Assembly: GCA_018296165.2 (NCBI GenBank) | Contig: JACKQL020000007.1 | Location: forward strand, 1,240,001 to 1,304,000 | Length of the DNA stretch: 64,000 nt | Reading direction: 5' to 3' | Origin: Termitomyces sp. T153 | Taxonomy: Eukaryota; Basidiomycota; Agaricomycetes; Agaricales; Lyophyllaceae | Part shown: positions 31,665 to 42,832 of the stretch, piece by piece | How positions within the stretch are numbered: position 1 is the stretch's first letter | Layout of the letters: each line of letters opens with the position of its first letter | Translations under genes and position numbers: made by a program | Notes under the pieces: generated by a model | Told to the model about the DNA's origin: nothing | What the model saw: the letters and a program-made list of their open reading frames with translations, nothing else | The model's database searches: none

Positions 31665-33141
31665 GGAAGTTCCCCAAGGACACCAAGTACTCAAAGGACG
31701 TCCCATCTTCATGATCAAATGTGACAAAAGCGGGAAAATCACTAGGTTCAAGACGCGGCACGTTGTACAAGGCTTCCACCAAGTATACAGTAGGGACTAC
31801 GCACAGACCACCTCACCCACAGCGCACGCGGAATCTTGGAGGATTTTGTTACACCTGGCAGAATCACTTGGCTGGGACACGAATCAGATCAATGTAAAAA
31901 CAGCTTTTCTAAATGGGGTCTTGCCTGAGGAAGAGACAGTATACATGGAACAACCAACGGGGTTCGAGGAGCCAGGAAAGGAGAATTGGGTATGTTGGCT
32001 GGTGAAAGGATTATATGGAATGAAACAGGCGGGCAGGATCTGGAACAAGACATTAGATGGGCACATGAAGAAGTGGGGGTTTACCAGGCTGGACTGTGAA
32101 GCGTGCGTATACTATCGGAAGACTGAGGCTAGTGTGGTGATTGTGAGAGTACATGTGGATGACTTTCTAGCCATATCCAGCACAAGGGCCACAAATGAAG
32201 TGTTCAAGAAGGAGATGGCGGAAGCATGGACTATAGCAGATCTGGGAACACCAAAGCACATCTTGGGGATTGCCATGGACTGGGACCATGACGCACACCA
32301 GGTACACTTATCACAAATGACACTGATTGACAGGATGGTCCTACAGTTTGGACAATCAGAAGCCACTCCCCTATCTACGCCCATGGACCCTGGGACCAAA
32401 CTATGCCGCATGGACTTAACCACACTTTCCCATAATGAACAAGAGAGAATTGCACGCATCCCTTACCGCCGCCTAATCGGAGGCCTGTTGTGGCTTGCAG
32501 TCTCTACACGGCCAGACATCCAGTATGCTGTCCAACAGTTTTCTCAATACCTGGATTGCTACACTGAGACCCACTGGAATGCCGCCATCAGGACCCTTTG
32601 TTACTTGAAGGGCACGCGTACACTAGGATTATCTCTTGGAGGTAGACAACCAGTAACGCTACTAGGCTTCACTGACTCAGATTGGGCGAATTGTCTAGAC
32701 ACTAGGAGGAGTGTCGGAGACTACGCGTGGACACTAGGTTCAGGCGTTATCTCATGGTCAATGCGAAAACAACGGACCGTTGCAGCATCCTCCTGCAAGG
32801 CAGAATATATGGCTGCTTTCGAGGCTACTCAGGAATGCATTTGGTTACGGGCTCTGATGACAGCAATCGGATATACCCCGCTGGGACCCACAACCTTACT
32901 ATGTGACAATAACTCAGCCATAAACTTATCTGAGGATCCAATACTGCACCAACACATCAAACACGTCGACATAAAGTATCACTTCTTACGCAAACGCATT
33001 GCATCAAAAGAGATCACTATTTGGTACATCAATACCAAAGATAATGTAGCTGACATATTCACCAAAGCACTACATGCCCCTCAATTTTTGAAACTACAAG
33101 CACTCCTTGGACTGACGGATTCCGCGCAAGGAGGAGTATGA
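31636..33141 (+). CDS. Copia reverse transcriptase-RNase H ORF (501 codons)
   Basis: Starts in the +1 frame relative to the upstream ORF, exactly where the RVT_2 domain begins (VWKLIPREEVPQG). Motifs: KTRHVVQGFHQ, NVKTAFLNGVLPEE, GLYGMKQAGRIWN, the catalytic box VHVDDFLAIS, and the C-terminal RNase H (FTDSDWANC, SSCKAEYMA, LLCDNNSAI, DIFTKAL) with its acidic residues kept. It would make cDNA from element RNA. The ORF looks intact internally. It can be expressed only if the frame break at 31,628-31,640 is bypassed or is an assembly error. Confidence 0.9.
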   Translation: MGVWKLIPREEVPQGHQVLKGRPIFMIKCDKSGKITRFKTRHVVQGFHQVYSRDYAQTTSPTAHAESWRILLHLAESLGWDTNQINVKTAFLNGVLPEEETVYMEQPTGFEEPGKENWVCWLVKGLYGMKQAGRIWNKTLDGHMKKWGFTRLDCEACVYYRKTEASVVIVRVHVDDFLAISSTRATNEVFKKEMAEAWTIADLGTPKHILGIAMDWDHDAHQVHLSQMTLIDRMVLQFGQSEATPLSTPMDPGTKLCRMDLTTLSHNEQERIARIPYRRLIGGLLWLAVSTRPDIQYAVQQFSQYLDCYTETHWNAAIRTLCYLKGTRTLGLSLGGRQPVTLLGFTDSDWANCLDTRRSVGDYAWTLGSGVISWSMRKQRTVAASSCKAEYMAAFEATQECIWLRALMTAIGYTPLGPTTLLCDNNSAINLSEDPILHQHIKHVDIKYHFLRKRIASKEITIWYINTKDNVADIFTKALHAPQFLKLQALLGLTDSAQGGV

Positions 33142-33181
33142 TGGACTATATATTATAGGCAATGCTCACGGTGAGGAGGAG

Positions 33182-33525
33182 TGTTGAGATCTGATTTGAG
33201 ACAACACCGTGAGCATGGATCACGGGATCGCACAGACCAACGGAATACAAAAGACTCATGGCCACGCTTAGGCCAGACTTGGCCTCTTTGTTGTCAAAAC
33301 AATGGACGAACATATATTTATATAGCACGAGACGATACAGGAACCCTCAGTCAATTATCCAGAGACTGAGGGTGAGTTAGAATGCTTCCTATATGGTAGA
33401 AACAATACTTACAATACATATAGACTCACTATATCTGTGTCGTATAGGTAGGAACTGAATGGAGTCAATTATCCAGAGACTGAGGACTCACTATATCTGT
33501 GTCGTATAGGTTTGAACTTCTAACA
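33182..33525 (+). repeat. Copia 3' LTR
   Basis: 344 bp, nine substitutions from the 5' LTR, preceded by the purine-rich GTGAGGAGGAG (33,171-33,181) as candidate polypurine tract and followed by the second AAATG duplication. Confidence 0.95.
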
Positions 33526-34490
33526 AAATGCATGACACATTGCCTCTCCATCTTTCTTGTGTGAGTTGGTGAGAATGAGATTGACAAAATAGGTCTGGGG
33601 CTTGATGAGCAAACTAGCAGCATAATAGAGATTAGACATATATTGACTTTTCCATCAACAGAAAGGTTTACACCTATCACAGCATTGAAAGACTCATCCT
33701 TCCACCCATCTAAGGTCAAGACAGCATACTTTCCTTGCAATGATGTCTTGAACTGGTCTGTAACCACATTGTTGGCCTTGTCAAGTAGCTGACCTGAGAC
33801 CTGCTTTCATGAAGGAATCACATCACCAGCTGTTGACCAAAATAGAAGAAACAATGTCATGACTTCAGAATTGTTGACCCATCAAAATATGAGAAGGTTT
33901 GCAGATATAGTGGCCTGGAGAAATTGTTCTCAAATGATTTCTTCCTGCTCAGGAGAGAAAGGGGCATTGATACCATGGAAAACTTTGAGCTGAGTTTGTT
34001 TCATTGATGCCTCAACTTTTGTGAGTAGCTTCTTGGTCTTTTTCCCTTCCTTTTCATCATCCACTTCACCTTCCAACTCTCTCTCATCCTTTGTCCTTTT
34101 CCCCTTTCCCTTCTTAAGTGTTTTAGCAATCTTTCAAGCCTGTGTTGATGTATTCAGGCATGGATTGACCCCATTTTTCCCTAGGACATGTGCAATCATA
34201 AAATCCTTCACTCCAAGAATGCCACCAATGTCATCTTTGCAGGCTTTTGGTGTTATCAGAGTGGACCCACAATCTGATAGTAAGCTTTATATACCCTCTG
34301 TGACCCATGCTTCTGACAATAGTAACTTAGGAATCCCATCACTATCAAGCTCTACAACTATTCTGTTGGGGCAGCACTTTTCCAAATGGCTGAGGCAGTA
34401 TGCATGGATATGGGAGCCATTTTGCTTTGCACCAGGAAGAAAGAGCTGCCAGATTTCAGATTTTGTAAGAGGCATTGTAATGGTTTATGC
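33526..34490 (-). pseudogene. hAT-type transposase relic, N-terminal and central part
   Basis: Leftward translation from 34,475 begins MPLTKSEIWQLFLPG with a His/Cys-containing zinc-finger-like segment (HAYCLSHLEKCCP), then KDFMIAHVLGKNGVNPC, a Lys/Glu-rich stretch, AKTLKKGKGKRTKDE, and YAVLTLDGWKDESFNAVIGVN, the start of the RNase H-like transposase core, where the first catalytic Asp would lie (LDGW). Several stops. Copia lies inside the following codons. hAT enzymes are cut-and-paste transposases; this copy is dead. Confidence 0.65.
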
Positions 34491-34689
34491 AAGTAGTAGG
34501 ATTACAAGTTGTTTGTTGGAGATTTTTGTGCTGCCAAAATTTCTGATTAATTGTTATTTTTATGAGTCATACTTGTATCTAAGGATTAATTAAGGGTTAT
34601 GAACCTTTGCCATTTATATTAACCCTGAGTCTTAGAAATGATTTAAAGCTTGAGCCTTATTAACCTGTAACTCTTAGAGCCAACACTGG
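34491..34689. other. About 200 bp AT-rich spacer
   Basis: Nothing recognised. It separates the hAT relic start from the truncated chromovirus C copy. It may hold the hAT 5' flank, but no terminal inverted repeat could be paired. Confidence 0.3.
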
Positions 34690-35818
34690 TGTCATGCAAA
34701 ATGCCCAGGATTCTTGCATCTCCAACACAGTAACAGTGCAGTGTGGAGCTGTTAAGCTGCATCAATGTCTATGGGAATGCCTGGCAGCAAAGGGTGTGAT
34801 GCAGGGATGGTTGGAGTAGGGGCAGATGCTGGGAAAGCAGGCACAGGATATCAGAGGTTGATGACCAGTGTGGAGTGCATATGGCAGAGCTCCCATCAAA
34901 TCTCCATGAGTTGCCACTGATCCCAGGCTACCTCATATGACAAAGCAATCCTTTCATCATTTGGGTGGCCCTCTGCAAGATTGTTGGCATTCCACCAGCA
35001 TGGAGTGCAGGCCATCTTAGAACATGAGGCATAACTGCAGGCCATCAGGGTAGGTGGCTTGCTTGACCAGTGCCCAGAAGGAGTTGATGTACTTGTTCAA
35101 GATTTGCTTCCCTTGCCCATATTGCTTCTGATCACATAGCATCAAGGCAGTGGTTTTGGCAGGGTCTAGCAGGAAAAACTCCACCTGGAAGTCCTTCTCA
35201 AAGATGTCCCAGTCCAGAAAGCTTCCCACACCTCTGGAGTGATAGAAGACTTGTAATGTGTAGGTGGAAGCATGTCTGGTCTTTATGTACAACAGTACCC
35301 AAGCTATTTTCAATGTGTCAGAGTTAAAGGTGTCCCTGCTGAGGTGGATGTAGATGAGGCAGGACTGGAAGAAACATTTCCCACTGGAGCAAGCACTATC
35401 ATATGTATCTGGAAGCATGGGGTATGGAATCCATGGTTATAGAGTCACTGGAGCTGTGGAGATGGATACAGAAGCAGTTGGAATAGGTTCCACAACTGTG
35501 GGAGGTGCATAAATAGGGGGTAGGCACTCAAGCAGCAGCTGGAGTAATTGGGAGATAAGATCTGTGGTTTGATGGAGGGCAGAGAGTTCAGTTGTATAAT
35601 GGGTAAGAGATAATTGCATGAGTTGCACTTAGTTTTCTAGGTGTAGCAGGTGGGTCCAGGCTTTGTTCTGTGAGGCCAGAGCCTCCACAGGAGTGTCTGA
35701 GCTGGTGGGCTGAGACATAGAACTCTGCAGTGCTTGGTAGGGAAGCAACAGATAGAGGCTCAGAGGTCCCTTGCAGCTATAAAGGGCTTCCAAACCAGTT
35801 TTAGAAGACTTGTTCTGC

Positions 35819-37199
35819 TGTAAGAGCAACCTCCAGGGTGGTGGATCTGAGTCACACAGCTAGCAGAGGGGAATCCAAAGTATATTAGCAGGTAGATGAC
35901 AATACAAGCAGTAACTAATCACCTAGTAGAGGGGAATCCAAAGAGAACAAGTCTAAGGATCCCCACTGCTCAGTGTGTGTCACGACCCGCTCCCTAGCTC
36001 CCTAGACACTGCTCCCAACCCCTCCCGATTTCCCGTCTAACTCCCCTGAACCCCGCCCACACTTTTGCGCCCACACTGGATAACTCCGACGCTTCTCCGG
36101 CAAACTCCAACAGCAACTCCCTCTCCGTAGCCATCAACACCCCCCTGAAACCTTCCCCCACCGTTCCTGGCCACGTCATACGTCCCCGACCCCCTACCCT
36201 AGTTTACCCGACCCATCCCGGAGTGTCATGACGTCCCCGGAGCGGCCGCGCCCCCAACTGATCCTATCAGAATACCGCCGTGGCCCGACCTTGGATTGTA
36301 CCCGACACCCGTCAACTCCACACAGCTCCGTCAACCCCCACCATCATATCTGCCGCCCTCGGAGGCACCCAGTAGTCGGTATATAAGTCATAGAATAACT
36401 CCTCAAACTTTAGTCTTGATATTACATTTACCAATTTCCTATGTTTTGTCTCTCGTCTCGTCTCTATTTCTGTTTTTAGGTTTTGAATCTATCTTTTCTC
36501 AGTCTCATCTCATCTCTGTCTTGTCTCGACTGTACATATTTCCTTTATTCCTCTAAAGTTCCCTTGTTCCCTATGTCAGTACAAACTCCGTGCACGCGCC
36601 ACAACCTGAACATTCTTAACAACAACTCCGAACCTCGCTACCCGCTCAACCCCAGAACCCATCAAGCCCCAGTGATCCCCTGTCCAGCTCTGACCCCGCC
36701 CCCATCAACCGAGAAGCCTCCGCCTACCCCACAATCTATTTGTGTGCCCACTAACTAGCCCTGACACCCGCCCTGGGTCAACGACTAGTACCTTTAGTCT
36801 TAGACTCCTCCGGACCACTCAGGACTTGCTCAGGCTGCTCCTTCTAGGGACCCCCTCGCAAGCTTTCCCCACCTCCGCTCCAACTCCGGACGCCTGGTTA
36901 TAAGCGCAGGACATCGCGTCCACCTAGTAAGGACTCGCCAATGTACTGAGCCCCTGTCGTCAGCAGAACCTGACAGTGTGGTGCATCAGCGGGCAGCAGA
37001 GGCATGGGAATGACTGTACAGAGGGGCAGAGCTACCCCTAACCCTAGGAAGATGATCAGTGAGGTAATACAAAAAGTTCTGTAGGTCTCTGAAGATCTCT
37101 AGGGTTCTGGAATGAGCCCCAAAGATGTCAAACAGGCTGCAGAGATGCTGGAACAAGTTGTGGAGGTTGGAGATGAAAGTCTCCTGATAGACACCATAA
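35819..37199 (-). repeat. LTR C-2, split by solo LTR A-4
   Basis: TGTAAGAGCA..CTCCTGATA; about 378 bp once the 998-bp A LTR and one GTGTG duplication are removed. Homologous along its length to 4,282-4,650 and 8,615-8,974. Confidence 0.8.
35978..36975 (+). repeat. Solo LTR A-4 with perfect TSD GTGTG
   Basis: 998 bp, TGTCACGACC..GAACCTGACA, flanked by GTGTG at 35,973-35,977 and 36,976-36,980. TATATAAG near 36,380. CpG-rich (nine CpG in its first 140 bp), unlike A-1, A-5 and A-6, so it is probably among the youngest A LTRs here. Confidence 0.95.
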
Positions 37200-40100
37200 T
37201 TTACTATGGAACAACTTCCAATTGTTCCTAGCTGCAGAGTGATGGGAATGGCCAATGGTGCTATCCATATCCCAGCTACATGAGTGAACAATGGAGTGAT
37301 TCCAGAGGTAGTACTCTTTAAATCCCACAGCATCCATGCTTGGTGGCTATTCACCTCTATTCAAGTGACAAAACATTCTTTGTCTTGTGCTGGCAGCACT
37401 GGGTGGTCTATGACATCCTTAGCTGCCATAAGCCACACCTTTTGCATGCAAACCTCATTGCTAGATTCTTTCTTCCTATGCTTGCCAGTAGGGACCTCCA
37501 TGAGGGCAAATAATCTCTCACTATCACTACCACAAGTATAGTACTCATTGTTGTACATTTCCAATTCAATGTACTCTTCACCAAGCTCCCAAGTCCCATT
37601 GGACTCAAACACATCCTCAATGTCAGCCTTGGCAGGCTCTTCCTCCTGCTCATTGTTGGCTTCACCCACATCTAATGGAGCAGCTGTATGAGCTGCCTGC
37701 ATGAATACCTGGGGAGCTGGCTTAGCCAGCTTCCTGCATTCACATGCAAAGTGCCTAGCCTTTCCACACTTATAACAGTTTGTGGACTACCCAGCATCCT
37801 TGCTAGGTTGGCCTGATGCTATGGCCACTACATTTTTTCCTGCAGTAAGATGTTTTCTTGCTGCCTGCACTGCAGCTACAAGTTGGGAGGGCTCCAAGCC
37901 CATATCAGCTCTAGGTTGCAATGGTCTTGAAGCCATGTGTATAGCTGGCATCTTTGCTGACCTCAATGGCTGTAACCAGATATGCTGTCCAGTCACCTCT
38001 GTTTACTTAGCTAGTGCAGTCCCACTTGCTGAAGATTGTGCTGCTGCTAGCAACAGCAACCATCCTGACCAACTTTTCTTGCTGTGCTCTAAGTAGTGCA
38101 CAGCAGTTTTAATGCTGTTCTCATAGGCCTTGGCCTCCAAGACAAACTCCTTGACTGTATTTACTTTGGGATCCAGTCCACTGTTGCATATTAGCACAAC
38201 AAGCATGTCAGAGGGTATCTCTCCAAAAACTGCTCATGAATGGTAAATTCATCAGGAAACACAGCCATGTTTTGAGCATGGTCAAGCAAGGCATTATAGA
38301 AGCCTTGCACTCCTTCTTCAACTGCATACATCACATTGCAGAATGCATCGCATGCATCTTGCATTGTCAAAGGCTGTACAAACTGGCAGTACAGTCCAAG
38401 GATCATGTCCTTGAACCTCTAGTGGGACTGGGCCCTATTGACATGTATTACATGTCATAGGTACCATTTCAGCATGCTTGCAGCTAGAAAGTCCATCAGA
38501 ATTAGGACTTTCTCACAATTGCACCATCCCCACCATACTGAGCTACAGTGCAGAATACACAGATGCTCATTAGCTAGTTTTCAAGTTTGCTGAACTTGGC
38601 AGACCCTGCATAGGGAGTGATTGTTTTTGATGAATCACTCCACCTCAGCTTGAGTCCTTCTGGTATTGCCAGATGTACTGCAAGCAACTGTTCCATCACT
38701 GCCCTCAGACAATCATGCATTGTCTGGTGGTGATACTCATGGGCTTCTTCCACTCCTGGAGTTGCAAAGCATCCACAATGTGGTGGCAGCATTAAAAACT
38801 GCTACAGCTGTCTCTCTGGGAGGACTATAGTCCTCCTCCTTACAACTCTGTGTCCCACACCATCATCCTCACCCAAATGGCCATTATCTAGTCCTTCTGG
38901 ATCAGGCAGGCCTCCTCCCAGAGGTGGTGGTGGTCCACAACCAGGAAAAGGTGGTCCTCTTTCTGGACTTCCACCTCCTCCTCCTGGACCTTAGAGTCTG
39001 CAGTGTGGCATAGAGGGAGGAAAGGACACAGGACCACTCTCTGGTGATTCCCATCCAGGTTCTCCTCCACTAACAAGTCTTTTCCCAGACCAGTTGGAAG
39101 GATTGTTTGCTCCTTGACCTGTGTGTCTCTGAGAATCTGTGGAGCTCTGACCAGTCCCAGTGTTTCCATCTCTGAGAGGGGAGCAAGAATCTTGCTCCTC
39201 CTTCTTAATTGGCCTGGTTTGTTCCAGTAGAACATACCCTTCTGGCCATGTATCATAGGCAGTATTCCCTTGGAACACCACCTCTTGATTATCCACATAG
39301 AACTGTCCAAAGTTCTTCATGTTCCCATTGCAAAATTGCTGTAAAGCAATTTGATCTTCCCAAGTCAGCACTCTCTATGTAGACTCACCAGGTCTATGCC
39401 ACACCACTGGTTGCTCTACCATAATCACCAACCCTGTGTCAGTAGATGCTAAGTCTGGTGCTATGATTGTGCCCAATGTGGCCCATTGTCAATGGTCTAC
39501 AGCAGCCTGTCTAGCCACATAATCATGCAGCATCTCACCAGGCTGCTGCAGTGCTTGCAACAGAGTCAACGCTTTGTTGACTGGGGATAGTAGGGGCACA
39601 TAGGCCCCACTAAGATATAGTGATGGCATTGCAGACAATGCCTGCAATCTCCACAGCTTCTTGTGCTGGAGGTTATTTGTTACCTCCTATGCTAAGAAGA
39701 GCATTGAAGTATCTATATATTCACTGGATCTGTTGGGATGATGTTGTCTTCCAATGATCTCTAAATCACAATGTGTTTAGCTACTCTAGCAGCTAAGCAT
39801 TGCTGAGTTGAAGTCTTAGGGACCTCAACATTGTTCTGCCAGAATGCCACCACCCTTCTATGAAGGATGTCATTTGGATGAGCCTCACCATCTGTATCAG
39901 AGGTGTCTCTGACATCCTCTGGTATTGTCTTAATGAATGCTGCTGGGGCTGCCAATTGCATACCCAGTGCAGGCCCAGCTCATGATTGTACAGGACTGCA
40001 AGCCCTGTATGAGGAGTCTTCTTTACTCCTCAGCAGTGTTCCCACCATTGAGGAGTTGATCTGACCTCCCATAGCAACTGGGAAGGATCAGGGTCCTTCT

Positions 40101-40405
40101 AGCCTTAGCACTATGAGTGCATACATAAGAGTTTTCTCCTTGTCTGCTGCTGCCACAGTGCCTCCTGGCTCTGCTGTCAGATACAATTGAGTAAAGGGTC
40201 CTTGTAAGCCCTCCGCTGTGACACCCTCCCAACCACCTACAAGTGGTCATACCAGAGTAACTGCTAGCAGTCCTCCTGGCATCACAGCACTCTCCCTGCC
40301 CTTGTCATGGTGTGACATGGCAAATTCCAATGTCCTATGTGGAGCACTCTTCAATGCTCCATCAAACTCTGTCTTGGACCTAGGCCCAAGCACCTGACCT
40401 TCCAT
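37200..40405 (-). pseudogene. Gag-protease relic of a second gypsy-like lineage (D-1)
   Basis: Leftward from about 40,405: gag leader (MEGQVLGPRSKTEFDG), gag core (KLRWSDSSKTITPYAGSAKF, then LYCQFVQPLTMQDACDAF and EGVQGFYNALLDHAQNMAVF), an intact zinc knuckle CYKCGKARHFACEC (about 37,738-37,783), a Glu-rich linker, and the start of a protease (AWMLWDLKSTTSGITPLF, where D-x-G-S-T is expected). RT and beyond are absent: C-2 adjoins at 37,199. Many stops. Same family and orientation as 44,281-47,457. Confidence 0.7.
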
Positions 40406-40770
40406 GGTCACCACAGTGCCCATTGTGGAAGGTGCATGTCAAAAATTTTAATGTGCTGATTATAACTAGTGGCAGTGAACTTCTTTCACAGAAGTTTGGG
40501 TTCCTGCTTTGCAAACAAGTTAATGCTTGTTTGACTTAAAGAAATGTAATGTTTCCACTATGGTTTGCAGAGCTTGCAGTTCACACTCCATAAGTCAAAA
40601 CCATTTGTTAGTTCTGTCTACAAAGTATGAAGTAAGTGGCTGCCTTACATAAGTAAATGTATAATACTTTTAGAGATAGCATCATGTGATGCTATCTGTA
40701 TAATTGAATAATAAGGGAATTAGTAGAGAAAGGTGAAGCAAGTAACAGGTGCTCTGTTAAACAATGCTAG
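40406..40770. other. 365 bp, AT-rich, no gene; contains a 24-bp palindrome
   Basis: Positions 40,674-40,697 form a perfect inverted repeat, AGATAGCATCA then TG then TGATGCTATCT. Located just upstream of the D-1 gag start, this stretch may be the 5' untranslated or LTR part of that element. No second copy is present in the window to define an LTR. Confidence 0.4.
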
Positions 40771-41119
40771 CAACTAGTTTGCATTTGTCCCTCAGTTCAC
40801 ATAAACTTCATTCCTTCTGTGTTCCTCACAACCCCTTCCTATTGCTTAGTCCCCCTTTCTCTTAGTGATCCTTTTGTCTCTGCCTTTCTCCTTCTATTAC
40901 CCAGCAATCTTTTGTTACTATCTAGCAAGTTAGACTAGCAATAGCAACACCCTTCACTTTGCTCTTCATCCCCTTTTCACCAATTAGCTCTTGCTTTCTG
41001 AGACAGTTACTGACTCACCTCTATTAACTTCATATTGCCAGCTACTCTATTTAGTTGCCAGTGTTTAGGTCCTCCTTTTAGTTTCCTGTATGGCAGCTAG
41101 GCAGCATAGGAGCACATGA
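40771..41119 (+). repeat. LTR B 3'-terminal fragment
   Basis: Matches the last third of the plus-oriented B LTR (CTAGCAACTAGTTTG.., ACAGTTACTGACTCACC.., GGAGCACATGA). The U3 and promoter part are missing. Confidence 0.65.
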
Positions 41120-41259
41120 CTGTGCTTCAACTTTGTTCCCCATGCCACTGCCACTCACTGCAGATTGATCAGTATTGCTCTGACTTTGATTCCCATGCCC
41201 CCACAGATCCCCAATGCTTACCCTGCACCTTGAGAATCTTGACACTGAAGGGGGGGTGA
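41120..41259 (+). other. 3' internal end of an A-family element with polypurine tract
   Basis: Ends with GAAGGGGGGGTGA (41,247-41,259) immediately before an A LTR. A G-rich tract in this position primes plus-strand DNA synthesis, so the following LTR is the 3' LTR of an otherwise deleted element. The short coding-like upstream stretch gives no domain. Confidence 0.6.
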
Positions 41260-41512
41260 TGTCACAACCCATTCCCAAACCCCCAGACCTCTTCCCAATC
41301 TACCCTGCTCCCCCAGAGTCCCTACCAACACCCCCTCAACTCACCCCAACCTTTGTTCACCCATGGCACCCATCCTGGCTAACTCCAATACTTCCTCAGC
41401 AAACTCTGATGGCCTCTTGGCAAACTCTGACATGTTCTCTGTGGGCCCTGTCATTCCCCCTTCTCCTCCCAAGCCCCAGGCCCCTCCAGCATCTCTTCTG
41501 ACCCAGGCACAC

Positions 41513-42600
41513 TGATGTGCTCCTATGCTGCCTAGCTGCTGTGCAGGAAACCAAAAAGAATGCCTAAACACTGGCAACTAGATAGGGTAGCTGGCAATAG
41601 GAAGTAATAGAGGCAAGTCAGTAACTATCCCAGAAAGCAAGAGCTAATAAGTGGAATGGGAGATGGAGGAGTCGAGTGAGAAAAATGTTGCTAATGCTAG
41701 CCTGAATTGCTAGACAGTAATGAAAGAGTCACTAGGAAGAGTTACTAAGGAAGAGGAATTAAGCAATAGAAGGGGGGGTTGGGGAATAGGAACAAGTGAA
41801 GTCAATGCAAACTGGGAATGAACACAAACTAGTTGCTAGCCACAGTTGCTAGCATTGCTAAGTTGTAATAACACTAAGAGCACCTGCATTTGGCACCCAT
41901 GCTAGATTGAGTACAAGGTTGTCAAGACTTGTCACTAAGCCATTAGCAATGAAGAGGGAGAGCAATAAGAAATCTGAAGCTGGTAAGCTGAAAGATGATG
42001 AAGGGAATAATACTCTCTTAGTTGCTTGTTGTCTCTATGTACAGGCAGTATTTATACTGTTTGTAGGTATAATATTTAGAAAGTAAATATTAGTTGCTGC
42101 CAGCAATGGTGTCTGCCAAAGTGTTTATGGTACATACTGGATGTCAGTACAGTAACCAAGTAGTTGTATGCAATGTCAAAAAAAATGCATAATAGATGTC
42201 AGTCACAAGAAAAGAGCATACCTGACATCAACATTGGAAGTGTAGATGCCACTCAGGTATGTTTGTAAGCAAGACAAGAAAAATGATAGGTAAGGAATCA
42301 CATGTTCTTATAGTATCCACTTTTGAGAAGTTTGGTTGTCACCAGTACTGTTGCTAGAAATTGCCACTAAAAAAAGGTCTCAACCTTATTATTCCAGACT
42401 CAAAGGCCAGACTCCACATGATGAGGCTCATGATCCAGAGGTCTTGTGGTCACTAAAATCTCATGCAAAGGTTACATTGTTCCAGCCCTTGGGGCTAGAC
42501 CTCATGTGGCATGACTTGTGCATGGTCATATGGACTCTAGTCAGATGCTGTCCAATCAGAAATGCTGAAAATGGTGCTCAGCAACAATTGAGTCTTATCA
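41513..42600 (-). repeat. Solo LTR B nested in LTR A-5, 4-bp TSD ACAC
   Basis: 1,088 bp, TGATGTGCTCC..GTCTTATCA on the + strand, flanked by ACAC at 41,509-41,512 and 42,601-42,604. This is the second B LTR with a 4-bp duplication. Confidence 0.85.
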
Positions 42601-42832
42601 ACACATTGCTAACTTGTCCCCTTGACCTACCTGACTACTCCAGAATTCCCCAATGGCTATGGGTCAGATTGTGTTCCCATCAGTTTCCATCAGATTATCA
42701 CCATGGCCTGCCATCTAATCAGAACCAACACCTGTCAACCCTGCACAGCTCCAACAAGCCCCACTGTTGCACCCTCAATTCCTGGAGGAGGTCCAGTAGC
42801 TAGTATATAAGTCATAGAGTAGCATTCATTAC

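Larger units (their letters stand above)
27990..33525 (+). mobile_element. Ty1/copia element, full length, young, inserted in a hAT relic
   Basis: 5,536 bp with 344-bp LTRs at both ends, perfect 5-bp target duplications, and the copia order gag, protease, integrase, RT, RNase H. The LTRs differ at 9 positions (2.6 per cent), all transitions. Four probable lesions are visible: a C10 run frameshift in gag (28,753-28,762), TGA at 29,040-29,042, a one-base shift at the A9/G3 run (31,628-31,640), and loss of a catalytic integrase Asp. Much better preserved than every other element in the window. Confidence 0.93.
34690..37199 (-). mobile_element. Chromovirus C second copy (C-2), 5' LTR and gag only
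   Basis: Minus-strand fragment: 5' LTR 35,819-37,199 (split by solo LTR A-4) and gag pieces 35,437-35,628 and 35,017-35,418 (FFQSCLIYIHLSRDTFNSDTL), then CCHC-proximal sequence to about 34,690, where the element is truncated. Everything from protease onward is missing. Its gag matches element C at 7,300-8,510, which validates both calls. Confidence 0.75.
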
